Positions 16,895 through 27,078 of a stretch of DNA of 64,000 nt are shown one piece after another. The translations under genes and the position numbers were made by a program. Position 1 is the stretch's first letter. Each line of letters opens with the position of its first letter. Origin of the DNA: Paenibacillus sp. NAIST15-1 (lineage in GTDB: Bacteria > Bacillota > Bacilli > Paenibacillales > Paenibacillaceae); assembly GCF_001894745.1 (NCBI RefSeq), contig NZ_BBYF01000011.1, forward strand, positions 124,001 through 188,000, given 5' to 3'. The notes beneath the pieces were generated by a model, which saw nothing but the letters and a program-made list of their open reading frames with translations, did no database searches and was not told where the DNA came from.

Positions 16895-18387
16895 TCATCC
16901 TCTCTGTCTGATCCTTGTTCGTAACTAAATCGACAGGCCAATAATGTGCCATGCGCCGCAGCCGACCATACGCCGATGCTCCCGCCATGCCGCTCCGCGA
17001 TCATATTTGCGATACTAAGTCCTAGTCCTGATGCTCCGCCAGTACGAGACTTCGTCCTCGACTGGTCAGCCTGGTAAAAAGGCTGGAACAGCTTCTTGAT
17101 ATGCTGTGGCTCTATCTCTTCGCCTTCATTCTGAACGAGCAGCACTAGCGCATTCCCTCTCCAAGCCTGAACACGGTCAACAAACGCCGGGAACAACCAT
17201 TCCGGCAGCGGCTGATTCTCTGAAAAAGCCCCCAGCCAAATCGTTTTCCCATACGGCGTATACCGGATTGCATTCCCCATCAAATTATCCACGAGTCTCA
17301 TCATCTGCTTCGCATGGAATGGATAGACGCCGGCCACCTCATTTCGAATGTCGAGATGAATGCCTCGCTGCGCACAAACCGCATCATATCCCGAGAACAG
17401 CATATCGAACAGTTCTTCCCCGTCCACGAGGACTTGCTCTTGCCCATCCCCGTTCTCCGTAGAACGAAGTGCTGTGTAGGTCGCCAGATCGTCCAGCATC
17501 TGCTGCATGTAGCCGATTTTATCAAGCATAATGCCGAAGTATTCCTTCTTCTCATCCGCTGTTACTTGCTTATCTTGCTGCAACGATTCCGCATATGCTC
17601 GAATGGAGGTAAGCGGCGTCTTCAGGTCATGGGACAACGATGCGACCATGTAATCCCGCTCCTGCTGCTCCGCAGCAATTTGCGCTCTGGCCTGCCCAAC
17701 CTGCTCTCTCATGTCGTAAAAATGGGCAATCAGGGTTCCCATCTCGTCCTTGGAGCTGCGGCTAATATCAGGAACAAGCTCATTGCGTGCAAATGCAGTC
17801 ATCTGCCGCATCAACTGCTTCATTGGAAGATTCAACTTCCGCTGAATAACAAAGAGCGCCGCGCCATATAGGGCAATAAAAAACAGCACGGCACAACCAA
17901 TGACAATATACGTCCTATATTGGAAGGCGTTAAGCCATTTTTCGCGCACCATCGTGACTTCATAGAACCCAATAAGTGTTCCTTTCTCGAACACGGGCTT
18001 TTTCAACGTATACGTATCATGGCTTTGCTCCAGCTTGTACAGGTTCTCGTACAATTGCTCTGGATTGACACGATACATGGATGGAAGCATCTTGTTCTCC
18101 ATCGATGTAAATACTTGAACGCCATCTGCCCGATACAGTGTGATCTTGAGCGAGTGGTCAGCGACTCGACTGACCGCCTGGAACTTGTCCTGCGGCTGGA
18201 TGCGATACAGCGAAGGCGCTGCTATAACCTGCTCCACTTCACTTAGGCGCTCCATCACATCCATATATTCGGCTAATCCTTCCCGTTCATCATAGGACTG
18301 CAGCAGCCCGAACAAAGCAGCGAATGCCACGAGCGGCAGGATCATAACGACAAGACAAGTGATCATCAGCCAATGTGTAATCTTCAT
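16891..18387 (-). CDS. Sensor histidine kinase
   Basis: A 498-residue kinase. Membrane segments near 7-27 and 165-187 flank an outside domain of about 140 residues. A HAMP region follows, then the phosphoacceptor histidine in SLSHDLKTPLTSIRAY near 255, then an ATPase domain with DNLMGNAIRY and the glycine motif SGLGLSIAN near 460. It would phosphorylate the OmpR-type regulator encoded just upstream; the ATG overlaps that gene's stop. Being in one operon with a LolA-like lipoprotein and PH-domain proteins suggests it responds to envelope or membrane stress (inference). Confidence 0.95.
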   Translation of the reverse strand: MKITHWLMITCLVVMILPLVAFAALFGLLQSYDEREGLAEYMDVMERLSEVEQVIAAPSLYRIQPQDKFQAVSRVADHSLKITLYRADGVQVFTSMENKMLPSMYRVNPEQLYENLYKLEQSHDTYTLKKPVFEKGTLIGFYEVTMVREKWLNAFQYRTYIVIGCAVLFFIALYGAALFVIQRKLNLPMKQLMRQMTAFARNELVPDISRSSKDEMGTLIAHFYDMREQVGQARAQIAAEQQERDYMVASLSHDLKTPLTSIRAYAESLQQDKQVTADEKKEYFGIMLDKIGYMQQMLDDLATYTALRSTENGDGQEQVLVDGEELFDMLFSGYDAVCAQRGIHLDIRNEVAGVYPFHAKQMMRLVDNLMGNAIRYTPYGKTIWLGAFSENQPLPEWLFPAFVDRVQAWRGNALVLLVQNEGEEIEPQHIKKLFQPFYQADQSRTKSRTGGASGLGLSIANMIAERHGGSIGVWSAAAHGTLLACRFSYEQGSDREDE

Positions 18388-19091
18388 CTGCGCCGCTCAC
18401 CAATGAACCGATAGCCCGTTCCCCACACCGTCTGTATATAAGTGGGATTGCGTACGTCATCTCCAAGCTTCATGCGCAGACTCTTAATATGAACAGACAC
18501 CGTGTTGTTGCCTTCCGCATCGGCCTGCTGCCATACATGCTCATATAGCTCCTTCTTCGTAAACGCACGCTGCGGGTGATGAGCAAGAAGTACGAGAAGT
18601 GCCCATTCCTTGGCGGTTAGGGTGATGGACTGATCTCCCATGCTTGCAAGTTGGTGCTTCTCATCAATAGCGAGCCCACCCTCGAAGGACAAGCTGTCCG
18701 TTGAGGCTTCTGCCCCATCCGTATAACGCTTGAATCTTCGCAGATGCGAATCGATTCTAGCCGTAAGCTCGGACAAGCTGAACGGCTTCGTCACGTAATC
18801 ATCCGCCCCGAGCTTCAAGCCCTGTACCTTGACCTCATCCTCCAGCCGCGCACTTACTATAAGAAGCGGAACCTTGCTCGACAGCCGGATATTTTTACAC
18901 AAGGTGAACCCATCCATCTCCGGCAGCATCAAGTCTACGATAACCATGTCATAGGTACCAATGCGGAAATCCTCCCACCCCTCCAGTCCTGTGGAAGACC
19001 AGGTGACCTCGTATCCTTCCCGACGCAAATGATCTCTAACAATTCTCGCGATTTCTCTATCATCTTCGACAAGTAATATGTTCGCATTCAT
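18384..19091 (-). CDS. OmpR-family response regulator
   Basis: A 235-residue regulator. The receiver domain has the acidic pair in LVEDDRE, the phospho-Asp in VIVDLMLPEMDG near 53, and the lysine in VTKPFSL. A winged-helix DNA-binding domain follows (LTAKEWALLVLLAHHPQRAFTK..., ending YIQTVWGTGYRF). The start is ATG at 19091 after GGAGCGAG. It is the first gene of a five-gene operon running to 13813, and probably controls it. Confidence 0.96.
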   Translation of the reverse strand: MNANILLVEDDREIARIVRDHLRREGYEVTWSSTGLEGWEDFRIGTYDMVIVDLMLPEMDGFTLCKNIRLSSKVPLLIVSARLEDEVKVQGLKLGADDYVTKPFSLSELTARIDSHLRRFKRYTDGAEASTDSLSFEGGLAIDEKHQLASMGDQSITLTAKEWALLVLLAHHPQRAFTKKELYEHVWQQADAEGNNTVSVHIKSLRMKLGDDVRNPTYIQTVWGTGYRFIGERRR

Positions 19092-19204
19092 GTGTATCTC
19101 GCTCCTTGCCTACATTATAATTGTTCCTAAGCTGCATCCTTCGGATTTCATACTTTCTTTATAAAATCGACCGCAATTGGATAGACCATATGCATCCTAG
19201 TTAT

Positions 19205-19267
19205 TACATAAAAAATAGGCCTGCCCTGCAAGTAGTTGCTCTACTCACAAGACAGCCCATTCTATTT
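19205..19267 (-). terminator. Likely terminator of the ddl operon
   Basis: An imperfect long stem (with G-U pairs on the minus strand) whose arms contain CTACT and AGTAG around TTGCT-type loop, followed on the minus strand by TATTTTTTATG. It lies 70 bases after the ddl stop. Confidence 0.55.
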
Positions 19268-19335
19268 CTTCCTATTAATTAGGTTACACAAATTCCGTGT
19301 TCGTAACCTGCAATAACTCAAGCAGCACCTTCTGC

Positions 19336-20439
19336 TTATACATTTTCAAAATAAAGCTGCTGCTTCACTTTGTAGCGTTCCATCGCTAATTGAATCAAAC
19401 GATCCAGCAGCGCTCCGTACGCAATCCCTGTTTCCTTCCACATGAGCGGATACATGCTAAAAGGCGTAAAGCCGGGCATCGTATTCACTTCATTGATGAA
19501 TACCTGCATATCCGAACGTCGTACGAAGAAGTCGACGCGAGACAAGCCTGAGCCGTCAATCGCTCGAAATGCAAGTACCGCCATCTCGCGCAGGCGATCC
19601 AGAAGCTCTTCGTCCAGCGGAGCTGGGATAACGATCTGCGATTTGCCATCGATATATTTTGCTTTGTAATCATAGAACTCACCGGAAGACACAATTTCGC
19701 CTGGCACGGATGCTTCTGCTTCGTCATTGCCAAGCACGCTGACTTCTACTTCGCGAGCGTCTACGAACTCTTCTACAATTACCTTGCGGTCATAGCGAAG
19801 CGCAACCTCGATTGCCTGCTTCAACTCGGCATCATTGCGCGCCTTCGAAATGCCTACCGACGAACCCAAGTTAGCTGGCTTAATGAAGCATGGGTAGCCA
19901 AGTTCTGATTCAATATTGGCCATCACATCGGCTTGATGATGCTCCCATTCGCTGCGAATGAAGTGAACATATTTGCATTGCGGCAAGCCGGCATGCGCAA
20001 ATACCTGCTTCATGACAGCCTTATCCATACCTACGGATGATGCCAATACACCTGCGCCGACATAAGGCACATTCGCCATTTCGAACAAGCCTTGGATCGT
20101 TCCGTCTTCCCCGTTCGTTCCATGAATAAGTGGGAACATAACATCGATGCTGTCCCCAGCATTTCCGGTGCTGTCGACTCGAGCGAACAGCATTTCCATT
20201 GCGTCCTTCGTGTAACCGGCAGCGCCTTCTAATGTCAGCTCTGATTTATCGCTAAATGGTTGATGACGCAATTCTCCTACGCGCCATTCCCCTGTTTTTG
20301 TAATATAGAATGGAATAATATCATACTTCTCGTAATCCATTGCTCCCATCACGGCAAATGCCGTCGATAATGATACTTCGTGTTCTCCTGATTTGCCGCC
20401 GTACACCAAGCCGACGCGCATCTTCTCCTGTTGTCCCAT
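19336..20439 (-). CDS. ddl: D-alanine--D-alanine ligase
   Basis: A 367-residue ATP-grasp enzyme that joins two D-alanines for peptidoglycan precursors in the cytoplasm. The N terminus has VGLVYGGKSGEHEVSLSTA, the usual Ddl start. Then come PLIHGTNGEDGTIQG, ATP-grasp residues (PCFIKPANLGSSVGISKA, VIVEEFVDAREVEVSVLG), and RVDFFV with NEVNTMPGFTPFSMYPLMW at the metal and product site. The Tyr of the YxxK loop is present (FYDYKAKY), the form usual for D-Ala-D-Ala, as opposed to D-lactate, ligases. ATG at 20439 follows GGAGGGAATT. It is 61 bases after the amidase-like gene, in the same direction. Confidence 0.96.
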   Translation of the reverse strand: MGQQEKMRVGLVYGGKSGEHEVSLSTAFAVMGAMDYEKYDIIPFYITKTGEWRVGELRHQPFSDKSELTLEGAAGYTKDAMEMLFARVDSTGNAGDSIDVMFPLIHGTNGEDGTIQGLFEMANVPYVGAGVLASSVGMDKAVMKQVFAHAGLPQCKYVHFIRSEWEHHQADVMANIESELGYPCFIKPANLGSSVGISKARNDAELKQAIEVALRYDRKVIVEEFVDAREVEVSVLGNDEAEASVPGEIVSSGEFYDYKAKYIDGKSQIVIPAPLDEELLDRLREMAVLAFRAIDGSGLSRVDFFVRRSDMQVFINEVNTMPGFTPFSMYPLMWKETGIAYGALLDRLIQLAMERYKVKQQLYFENV

Positions 20440-20500
20440 AATTCCCTCCGTCAGCGCATCAAGCGCCTGTTGTCCCTCCTACGCTGTCCATGCTGCTCCT

Positions 20501-21508
20501 CTACAGAGCATCAATAATATGGAAGAAGCGATATTGCGTAGCCTCAGTCCACGCGTAGGAATCCTGATAGTCCCAATAACGGTGACGGCTGTTCGTCGTA
20601 TGCGCATTAATGAGCGGCATGCCGTTTGCATCAAATGCAGTTACGATCGTCGTGTGTTGGAAATGGCCATCTCCATCCCAATCATAGGCGATGACGTCGC
20701 CAAGCTGCAGATCAGTTGGCTGTGCAACCAGCTCTGCTCGCAAGCTAGATGCGCTATTAGCAAGCAAGCGCTCTAGACTGTTCGCGACCGCCCAGCTGTA
20801 GCTCCAGCTCTCCTGACCGTTGACCATTCCTTTATACCACCAGCCCGTTTCTCTTCTACCAGTATAGTTCATAGGCACCCCCCCTGCAAAGAGACATTGG
20901 GAGACATAATTGGTGCAATCGACCTCAAACGACAGAAAACGGGGATTAGGCTCGTTCCACCATTGTTCTGCATATTGTACCGCTCTCTCCCGCCGATAGG
21001 GGGAAGACTTCTGCGGCCGCATATTCATGCCTAGCACATCATAATTCAATAGGGGCATCGAGCGGTTCTGCCTCTCAGCATAATGCTGCGCCTCATGATT
21101 CTCGTCATCCAGCTTGCTGCCATGACGCTCATGGGCTGGTGTTTCTACTCGTGTAATAATCCAGCTGTCACCGTCTCGATTCAGTGTCAATCGCTCGATG
21201 TCAATTCGCTCATCGAACAAGGACACACCCTGCTGGTCATACTCGCGCTGGACGTGGAACTCTACGTCGACAGCCACTTCTCCATCGCCTTCATGCTTGC
21301 GTACGATTTTAGCCTTTGTCTCGCTCTTAAGCGGTGTTGTTCCGCGTTCGCGATACCACAATTTCAATCTTCTGGCCCGCTCGCTGGCCTTCATAACATA
21401 CTCCATATCCTCGATAGGTGCCTGAACCGCATAATTCCGATCATCCACTTCTGAGCGATTGTGCTGATCTACATAGAGATACAGCGTATTTTTCCAATCT
21501 TGCCGCAT
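20501..21508 (-). CDS. Putative amidase-domain protein
   Basis: About 335 residues, from ATG at 21508 after CAAGGAGGCAG (a longer frame lacks a site). The first 170 residues are a charged beta-rich domain. The C-terminal half matches the Firmicute amidase-like domain (Amidase_6): YRRERAVQYAEQWW, then VDCTNYVSQCLFAGG with the candidate catalytic Cys, then LGDVIAYDWDGDGHFQHTTIV with the candidate His. This is a cysteine peptidase/amidase fold, often found in proteins acting on cell-wall peptides. No signal peptide is visible, so it may be cytoplasmic or released in another way. It shares an operon with ddl, which fits a cell-wall link. Confidence 0.85.
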   Translation of the reverse strand: MRQDWKNTLYLYVDQHNRSEVDDRNYAVQAPIEDMEYVMKASERARRLKLWYRERGTTPLKSETKAKIVRKHEGDGEVAVDVEFHVQREYDQQGVSLFDERIDIERLTLNRDGDSWIITRVETPAHERHGSKLDDENHEAQHYAERQNRSMPLLNYDVLGMNMRPQKSSPYRRERAVQYAEQWWNEPNPRFLSFEVDCTNYVSQCLFAGGVPMNYTGRRETGWWYKGMVNGQESWSYSWAVANSLERLLANSASSLRAELVAQPTDLQLGDVIAYDWDGDGHFQHTTIVTAFDANGMPLINAHTTNSRHRYWDYQDSYAWTEATQYRFFHIIDAL

Positions 21509-21749
21509 GCTACTGCCTCCTTGTACGGGCGCGCCTCCGGCGGACAACCGTCCTTGAAAGCCGCGGAATATTGCTACCATATATATGCGTCATCCACATC
21601 GCTCATGTCCTGTGGAATGGCCTTGGGAAGCACGGTTATCAATTGTGTGCTTAGGGCTACGAATCTGCTCTTTATCGAACAAACGACCAGACATCACAAA
21701 TATGTGCGAAAAGCACGTACATTTAGGCATTTTTATGCAGAAAAACCTC

Positions 21750-21778
21750 TTTACGCTCATACGGGAACACGCTATACT
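21750..21778 (+). promoter_or_regulatory. Predicted sigma-A promoter of aconitase gene
   Basis: TTTACG, a 17-base spacer and TATACT, about 145 bases upstream of the aconitase start. Spacing is ideal and both boxes are close to consensus. The leader of about 135 bases holds no other clear element. Confidence 0.65.
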
Positions 21779-21922
21779 GGAGATGTGAAGCAATTATGAA
21801 ATAACGTTTCATCTAGTGGAACTGATAGAAAAAAATTAACTACCTGCATACCTGCCAGCACACGTGAATCAGATGCATCACCAAGCAAGAGATGAACACA
21901 GAACCAAGAAGGAGGTTTCTCT

Positions 21923-24646
21923 ATGGCAAGAACAGATGCTTTTTCTACAGCACGCGAGTTAACCGTCGGTAATCATTCCTATCGCTACTACAGCTTGGAA
22001 GCGTTCGAGGCGCAAGGCAACGATATTTCCCGCCTTCCATTTTCGATCAAGGTGCTGCTTGAAGCAGCCCTGCGCCAATTCGACGGCCGCGCCATTACGA
22101 AGGATCACGTAAACCAGATCGCCAATTGGGCGAATGGCCGTGATGAGAATAAAGAGATTCCATTCATTCCAGCACGTATCGTGCTTCAGGACTTCACAGG
22201 CGTACCCGTTGTTGTCGATCTGGCAGCGATGCGGGATACGGTGAAAAAAGCCGGTGGAGATCCGAAGCAAATTAATCCGCTTGTTCCGGTCGATCTCGTT
22301 ATTGACCACTCTGTCATGGTTGATGCATTCGGCACTAAGGATGCACTCGAATATAACATGAACGTGGAATTTGAGCGCAACGAAGAGCGCTACCGCTTCC
22401 TTCGCTGGGCGCAAACGGCGTTCGACAACTTCCGTGCGGTACCACCTGCAACAGGTATCGTTCACCAAGTGAACTTGGAATACCTCGCTTCCGTAGCGGC
22501 TACGAAGCAGGTTGACGGCGTTACTGAAGTATATCCTGACTCGCTCGTTGGTACAGATTCGCATACGACGATGATCAATGGTCTTGGCGTTGTAGGCTGG
22601 GGCGTTGGCGGTATTGAAGCAGAGGCAGGCATGCTCGGACAGCCGCTCTACTTCGTTACACCAGAGGTTATCGGCTTCAAGCTAACAGGCAGCTTGGCGG
22701 AAGGCGCTACGGCGACTGACCTTGCACTGACAGTTACCCAAATGCTGCGCAAGAAGGGCGTAGTCGGCAAGTTCGTTGAATTCTTCGGTCCAGGCCTTGG
22801 GAACATCAGCTTGGCTGACCGCGCAACTGTAGCGAACATGGCTCCAGAATACGGAGCAACAATCGGCTTCTTCCCAGTTGACCAAGAGACATTGAACTAC
22901 ATGAGCTTGACTGGCCGCTCCGAAGAGCAAATCGAGCTCGTGAAGGCTTATTATACAGCCCAAGGCTTATTCCGCACGGAGGCTACCGAAGATCCGGCAT
23001 TCACAGATGTCATTGAATTGGATCTCGGCTCGATCGTACCAAGCTTGGCTGGTCCGAAGCGTCCGCAAGACCGTGTAGAGCTGACGAACATGAAGCAATC
23101 CTTCCTTGATATCGTGCGCACGCCGATCGATAAGGGTGGATATGGTCTGAGCGACGAGAAGATCGAACAGCAAGTTGCGGTTACTCATCCGAACGGTGAG
23201 ACAACACAGCTGAAGACAGGTGCTGTCGTAATCGCGGCTATCACTAGCTGTACGAATACGTCCAATCCTAGCGTAATGATCGGTGCAGGTCTAGTTGCAA
23301 AGAAAGCGGTAGAGCGTGGCTTGAAGAAGCCTGCTTACGTGAAGAGCAGCTTGACGCCTGGTTCCCTGGTCGTTACCGAATATTTGAACAAATCCGGCTT
23401 GATCGAGCCGCTGGAAGCGCTCGGCTTCCATGTTGCCGGCTACGGCTGCGCAACATGTATCGGCAACTCCGGTCCGCTTCCTGACGAAGTAAGCAAGGCA
23501 ATCGCAGATGAGGATATGACCGTTGCCGCTGTCTTGTCCGGTAACCGCAACTTCGAAGGCCGTGTCCATGCTCAGGTGAAGGCGAACTATCTTGCTTCTC
23601 CTCCACTGGTTGTGGCATATGCACTTGCGGGTACAGTCAACATTGACCTTGCGAACGAGCCGCTTGGCTACAACAGCAACAATGAACCTGTATTCTTGAA
23701 GGACATCTGGCCAACATCCGAAGAAATCAAGGAAGCTGTTGCTCAAGCGATTACACCGGATATGTTCCGTGATAAATACGAAAATGTATTTACTCAAAAC
23801 GAGCGCTGGAACTCCATTCCGGTTCCAGAAGGCGAGTTGTACGAGTGGGATGAGAAGTCCACGTACATTCAGAATCCTCCGTTCTTCTCGAACCTTGGCT
23901 CTGATTTGAACGATATTGCAGATATCCGCGACGCGAAGGTATTAGCGCTGCTCGGCGATTCCGTAACGACTGACCATATCTCGCCAGCCGGCAATATTAA
24001 GGTCGACAGCCCTGCTGGACAATACTTGATCGATAATGGCGTAACTCGTCAGGACTTCAACTCCTACGGTTCCCGCCGCGGCAACCATGAGGTCATGATG
24101 CGCGGTACATTCGCAAACATCCGTATCCGCAACCAAATCGCGCCAGGCACAGAAGGCGGCGTAACGAAGTACTTGCCTACGGATGAAGTGATGTCCATCT
24201 ATGATGCTTCCATGAAGTATCAAGCAGACGGTACGAACCTGATCGTAATCGCTGGTAAAGAATACGGTACAGGAAGCTCCCGCGACTGGGCTGCGAAGGG
24301 TACTTACCTGCTCGGCGCAAAAGCTGTTATCGCCGAAAGCTTTGAACGTATCCATCGTTCCAACCTGGTCGGCATGGGCGTTCTGCCGCTTCAATTCCAA
24401 GACGGCAACAGCTGGCAGACTCTCGCCTTGACTGGAACGGAAACATTCAGCATCGTAGGCTTGTCCAACAACGTGGAGCCAGGTCAATCCCTGCAAGTTG
24501 TGGCAACTCGCGAAGACGGTACGCAATTCGAATTCCCGGTAACAGTTCGTCTCGACAGCATGGTCGATGTCGACTACTACCATAACGGCGGCATCCTGCA
24601 AACGGTTCTTCGCCAAATGATCGCGCAAGAGCGCTCGCACGCGTAA
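21923..24646 (+). CDS. acnA: Aconitate hydratase
   Basis: A 907-residue aconitase of the AcnA/CitB type, converting citrate to isocitrate in the TCA cycle. The three Fe-S cysteines lie in [15 protein letters not shown] (near 435) and [14 protein letters not shown] (near 500). The swivel domain has [22 protein letters not shown] and [14 protein letters not shown], with the substrate-binding Arg and Ser. Length matches the family. ATG follows AAGGAGG. In Bacillales the iron-free form also binds RNA; nothing in the window tests that. Codon use is the biased kind seen in highly expressed genes. It stands alone, with its own promoter and terminator. Confidence 0.98.
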   Translation: MARTDAFSTARELTVGNHSYRYYSLEAFEAQGNDISRLPFSIKVLLEAALRQFDGRAITKDHVNQIANWANGRDENKEIPFIPARIVLQDFTGVPVVVDLAAMRDTVKKAGGDPKQINPLVPVDLVIDHSVMVDAFGTKDALEYNMNVEFERNEERYRFLRWAQTAFDNFRAVPPATGIVHQVNLEYLASVAATKQVDGVTEVYPDSLVGTDSHTTMINGLGVVGWGVGGIEAEAGMLGQPLYFVTPEVIGFKLTGSLAEGATATDLALTVTQMLRKKGVVGKFVEFFGPGLGNISLADRATVANMAPEYGATIGFFPVDQETLNYMSLTGRSEEQIELVKAYYTAQGLFRTEATEDPAFTDVIELDLGSIVPSLAGPKRPQDRVELTNMKQSFLDIVRTPIDKGGYGLSDEKIEQQVAVTHPNGETTQLKTGAVVIAAITSCTNTSNPSVMIGAGLVAKKAVERGLKKPAYVKSSLTPGSLVVTEYLNKSGLIEPLEALGFHVAGYGCATCIGNSGPLPDEVSKAIADEDMTVAAVLSGNRNFEGRVHAQVKANYLASPPLVVAYALAGTVNIDLANEPLGYNSNNEPVFLKDIWPTSEEIKEAVAQAITPDMFRDKYENVFTQNERWNSIPVPEGELYEWDEKSTYIQNPPFFSNLGSDLNDIADIRDAKVLALLGDSVTTDHISPAGNIKVDSPAGQYLIDNGVTRQDFNSYGSRRGNHEVMMRGTFANIRIRNQIAPGTEGGVTKYLPTDEVMSIYDASMKYQADGTNLIVIAGKEYGTGSSRDWAAKGTYLLGAKAVIAESFERIHRSNLVGMGVLPLQFQDGNSWQTLALTGTETFSIVGLSNNVEPGQSLQVVATREDGTQFEFPVTVRLDSMVDVDYYHNGGILQTVLRQMIAQERSHA

Positions 24647-24679
24647 CTATAATTAATCTCGACCCAACATGGTAAACAT

Positions 24680-24757
24680 AAAGAGCCCCCTTATCGTCGA
24701 TATTGGCTGGACACCTAATGTGTTCCTCCAATAAAGGTATAAGGGGGACTTTTTTAT
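24680..24757 (+). terminator. Terminator of aconitase gene
   Basis: Arms AAAG-GCCCCCTTAT and its complement enclose a loop of about 45 bases, followed by a T run (CTTTTTTAT). It lies about 35 bases after the stop. Confidence 0.8.
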
Positions 24758-24891
24758 ACATGTATGAAAAAAGAAGTACCTGTAATTCACGAGACGTAAT
24801 GTATGGCGAGAAAAGGCTAGCTCAATCCTCAGACTCTGCTACTGTTACTTCAGTTACTGTTGCTGCCTCTGCCTCTGACTCAGCCCCGCCA

Positions 24892-25257
24892 TCAACCTTG
24901 GCCCCTTCCCCCTCCTTCATCCCGCTGTTGGCCATGGATGAACTTCAAATGTTCTCTCCCCCAGCTGCACATACTGTCGAGAACCGTAACCAAGGACTGG
25001 CCATGCTCCGAGAGACGGTATTCCACCCGAGGCGGCACCTCCGGATAGACGATCCGCTCAATAAGCTGATCTTGTTCCAGTTCCCGTAACTGTTTGGCCA
25101 GCGTGCCTTGGGTGACATCTGGAATGATCCGCCGCAATTCCCCAAATCGTTGGGTGCCATTGATTACTAGAATAAATAGAATGAGAGGCTTCCACTTGCC
25201 TCCGATTCGCTCAAGCGTCGTCATCACGCCAAGTAATCGCGGCTCCTGCAAATCCAT
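24892..25257 (-). CDS. HxlR-family transcriptional regulator
   Basis: About 121 residues from ATG at 25257 (GTG at 25269 is an alternative). It is a MarR-like winged helix: [16 protein letters not shown] is the family hallmark, then [23 protein letters not shown] and the wing [20 protein letters not shown]. One Cys is visible (VLDSMCSW), so redox sensing of the two-cysteine kind is not supported. The C-terminal tail is Gly/Gln-rich and probably disordered. It is divergent from a short-chain dehydrogenase gene; a palindromic site between them is a likely operator. Regulators of this group often respond to electrophiles or aldehydes and control a neighbouring reductase. Confidence 0.93.
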   Translation of the reverse strand: MDLQEPRLLGVMTTLERIGGKWKPLILFILVINGTQRFGELRRIIPDVTQGTLAKQLRELEQDQLIERIVYPEVPPRVEYRLSEHGQSLVTVLDSMCSWGREHLKFIHGQQRDEGGGRGQG

Positions 25258-25339
25258 CGCTTCATTCACCTCGCAAGGGATATGTTGTCCTATATTTTTA
25301 AATAAATGTCCTGCCCTCCAATTCCTTAGCCTGTCAAAA

Positions 25340-25365
25340 AGTACGATTTTTCGTACTAAGTACGA
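25340..25365. promoter_or_regulatory. Likely operator of the HxlR regulator
   Basis: A perfect inverted repeat AGTACGA-TTTT-TCGTACT (25340-25357) followed one base later by a third AGTACGA (25359-25365). It lies between the divergent regulator and dehydrogenase genes. TACxA-type palindromes of about this size are bound by YodB/HxlR-family proteins. Confidence 0.72.
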
Positions 25366-25441
25366 TGAAAGTGTCTACTTGGCACCCTTCTCTACTTGTT
25401 CCATAATAACGTCGAATTACAAGTGAGAGGAGTCAAGAACT

Positions 25442-26170
25442 ATGTCTACGATTTCATTACACAAGCAACGTGTTGTCATTATTGGAGGGAGCTCGGGAAT
25501 TGGCTTGGAGACGGCCAAGCAAGCCGCTGAACAAGGAGCTTCTATCGTGCTTGCCAGCCGTTCCGCAGATAAATTGGAGCAAGCCCGTCAACTATTAGGG
25601 ACAGATGTGACAGAGATTTATACGTTGGATAATCGCGATGAAGCTCAACTCGACCGCTTCTTCGAAACGGTTGGCCCATTTGATCATTTATTCACGCCTG
25701 GGGCTTCGTATGTTCGCGGCCCGATTACATCGACGCTTGAAATAGCTCGCAGCTGCTTCGATGCCAAGTTCTGGCCGCAATACCATGCGGTTAAATACGC
25801 GCTGCCGTACTTGAACCGCAGCGGCTCCATCGTGCTGATGTCAGGTGCATTCAGTCAACGTCCCCTTGCCGACGGCGCATCATACGCCGCTTGCAATGGA
25901 GCTATCGAAAGTCTTGGCAAAGCCTTAGCCGTAGAACTAGCACCCATTCGCGTAAATGTCATCTCTCCGGGGACAGTTCGAACCCCCTTCAACTGGGAAG
26001 GTGCAGAACAGGCCATACGAGAGCAGGCCTATGAGCAATCTGCGCGCCTTAACCTGCTCGGCAGGGTAGGAGACGTCGAAGAAGCCGCGCATACGGTTAT
26101 CTACTTAATGACGAACGGCTATACAACAGGAAGCACGCTGTATCCTGATGGAGGTTACCTTCTACGTTAA
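25442..26170 (+). CDS. Short-chain dehydrogenase/reductase, atypical catalytic site
   Basis: A 242-residue SDR protein. The NAD(P)-binding motif GGSSGIGLETA is near residue 17. The serine is in VLMSGAFS, and the active-site Tyr in SYAACNGAIESL near 150. The lysine normally four residues after the Tyr (YxxxK) is replaced by Asn, as in a minor SDR subgroup. The end (TGSTLYPDGGYLLR) is typical. It is divergent from the HxlR gene and is probably its target. Substrate unknown; a carbonyl compound is likely. ATG follows GAGAGGAG. Confidence 0.93.
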   Translation: MSTISLHKQRVVIIGGSSGIGLETAKQAAEQGASIVLASRSADKLEQARQLLGTDVTEIYTLDNRDEAQLDRFFETVGPFDHLFTPGASYVRGPITSTLEIARSCFDAKFWPQYHAVKYALPYLNRSGSIVLMSGAFSQRPLADGASYAACNGAIESLGKALAVELAPIRVNVISPGTVRTPFNWEGAEQAIREQAYEQSARLNLLGRVGDVEEAAHTVIYLMTNGYTTGSTLYPDGGYLLR

Positions 26171-26259
26171 CAAAAGCAAGTCATATCACGACAATGACAC
26201 GCTCTTCACACAGGGCTGACTGCCTCATCAAGTCCATTCTGTAGGGAGAGCAGTTCACA

Positions 26260-26970
26260 TTACAACTCCGCAAGGATCATTAGGTCGATTTCGAACGTTT
26301 CTTTCAAGCCTGCTATACCCATCTCCGTTATATGAATGGCTCTTGTATCTGGCAGCCGCTTCATCCAGCCCAGCTCCAGCATTCTTTCCAATAACGCGTT
26401 GCCTAGTGCTCCTGCCAGATGGTGGCGACGCTCGCTCCAATCCAAACATTTTAGGATATAGGCACGACGCTTTTTCTTCGTTCCTGTAAGATCAATTTGT
26501 AACTCTGCGAAAAAAGCCTCTCCCTTTTCCGTAATTCGAAAAGCTTCTCCGTCATCCTCCATCATGCCCATCCGTATAAGCGACTCTGTCACCTGAACTC
26601 CAGCATATCCAGCCAAATGATCGTAGCAGGTGCGTGCAAAGCGAAGCTTCTTATCTTCAGCATGCTGCTTCAACGAGCGAATCGGAACCGGTGGCGCAAT
26701 AGATAGTAAGGTTTCCATAACACGCGCTACCTCTTGATCTCGAATGCCATAATAGCGGTGGCGCCCCTGCTTCTCCATCATTATGACGCCCGCCTCGATC
26801 ATTTTGGAGAGGTGAAAGCTAGCTGTCTGCGGCTTGATGTTCGCCATTGAAGCCAACTCGCTAGCCGGGTGGAAGCGGCCATCCAATAAAGCCGTCAGCA
26901 TAGAGGCACGAGAACAATCGCTGACAAGCGAAGCAATTACGGCTGCATTTGGATTCGATTTTCTGGACAT
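26260..26970 (-). CDS. ArsR-family helix-turn-helix regulator
   Basis: A 236-residue protein. Residues 10-80 form an ArsR-type winged helix (SRASMLTALLDGRFHPASELA, TASFHLSKMIEAGVI, KQGRHRYYGI). A C-terminal region of about 140 residues includes a second helix-turn-helix-like unit (FRITEKGEAFFAEL, then a later ITEMGIAGLKETF). No metal-binding Cys pair of the classical sensors is visible, so it probably senses an organic ligand or a protein. It is divergent from the flavin reductase gene, 108 bases away, which it may control. ATG follows GGGAGGG. Confidence 0.9.
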   Translation of the reverse strand: MSRKSNPNAAVIASLVSDCSRASMLTALLDGRFHPASELASMANIKPQTASFHLSKMIEAGVIMMEKQGRHRYYGIRDQEVARVMETLLSIAPPVPIRSLKQHAEDKKLRFARTCYDHLAGYAGVQVTESLIRMGMMEDDGEAFRITEKGEAFFAELQIDLTGTKKKRRAYILKCLDWSERRHHLAGALGNALLERMLELGWMKRLPDTRAIHITEMGIAGLKETFEIDLMILAEL

Positions 26971-27078
26971 CCAATATCCCTCCCCAATTTGTAATCCATA
27001 CTTCGATGATAATGGAATTATTTACGTATTACAATGAGGCAGAAGGAATAAATACCTACATAACAGGAGGCAGCACCT

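Noticed and set aside
23300-23800. Long frames opposite the aconitase gene
   Set aside because: They are shadows produced by the biased codon use of the aconitase gene, with no ribosome binding sites or family motifs.
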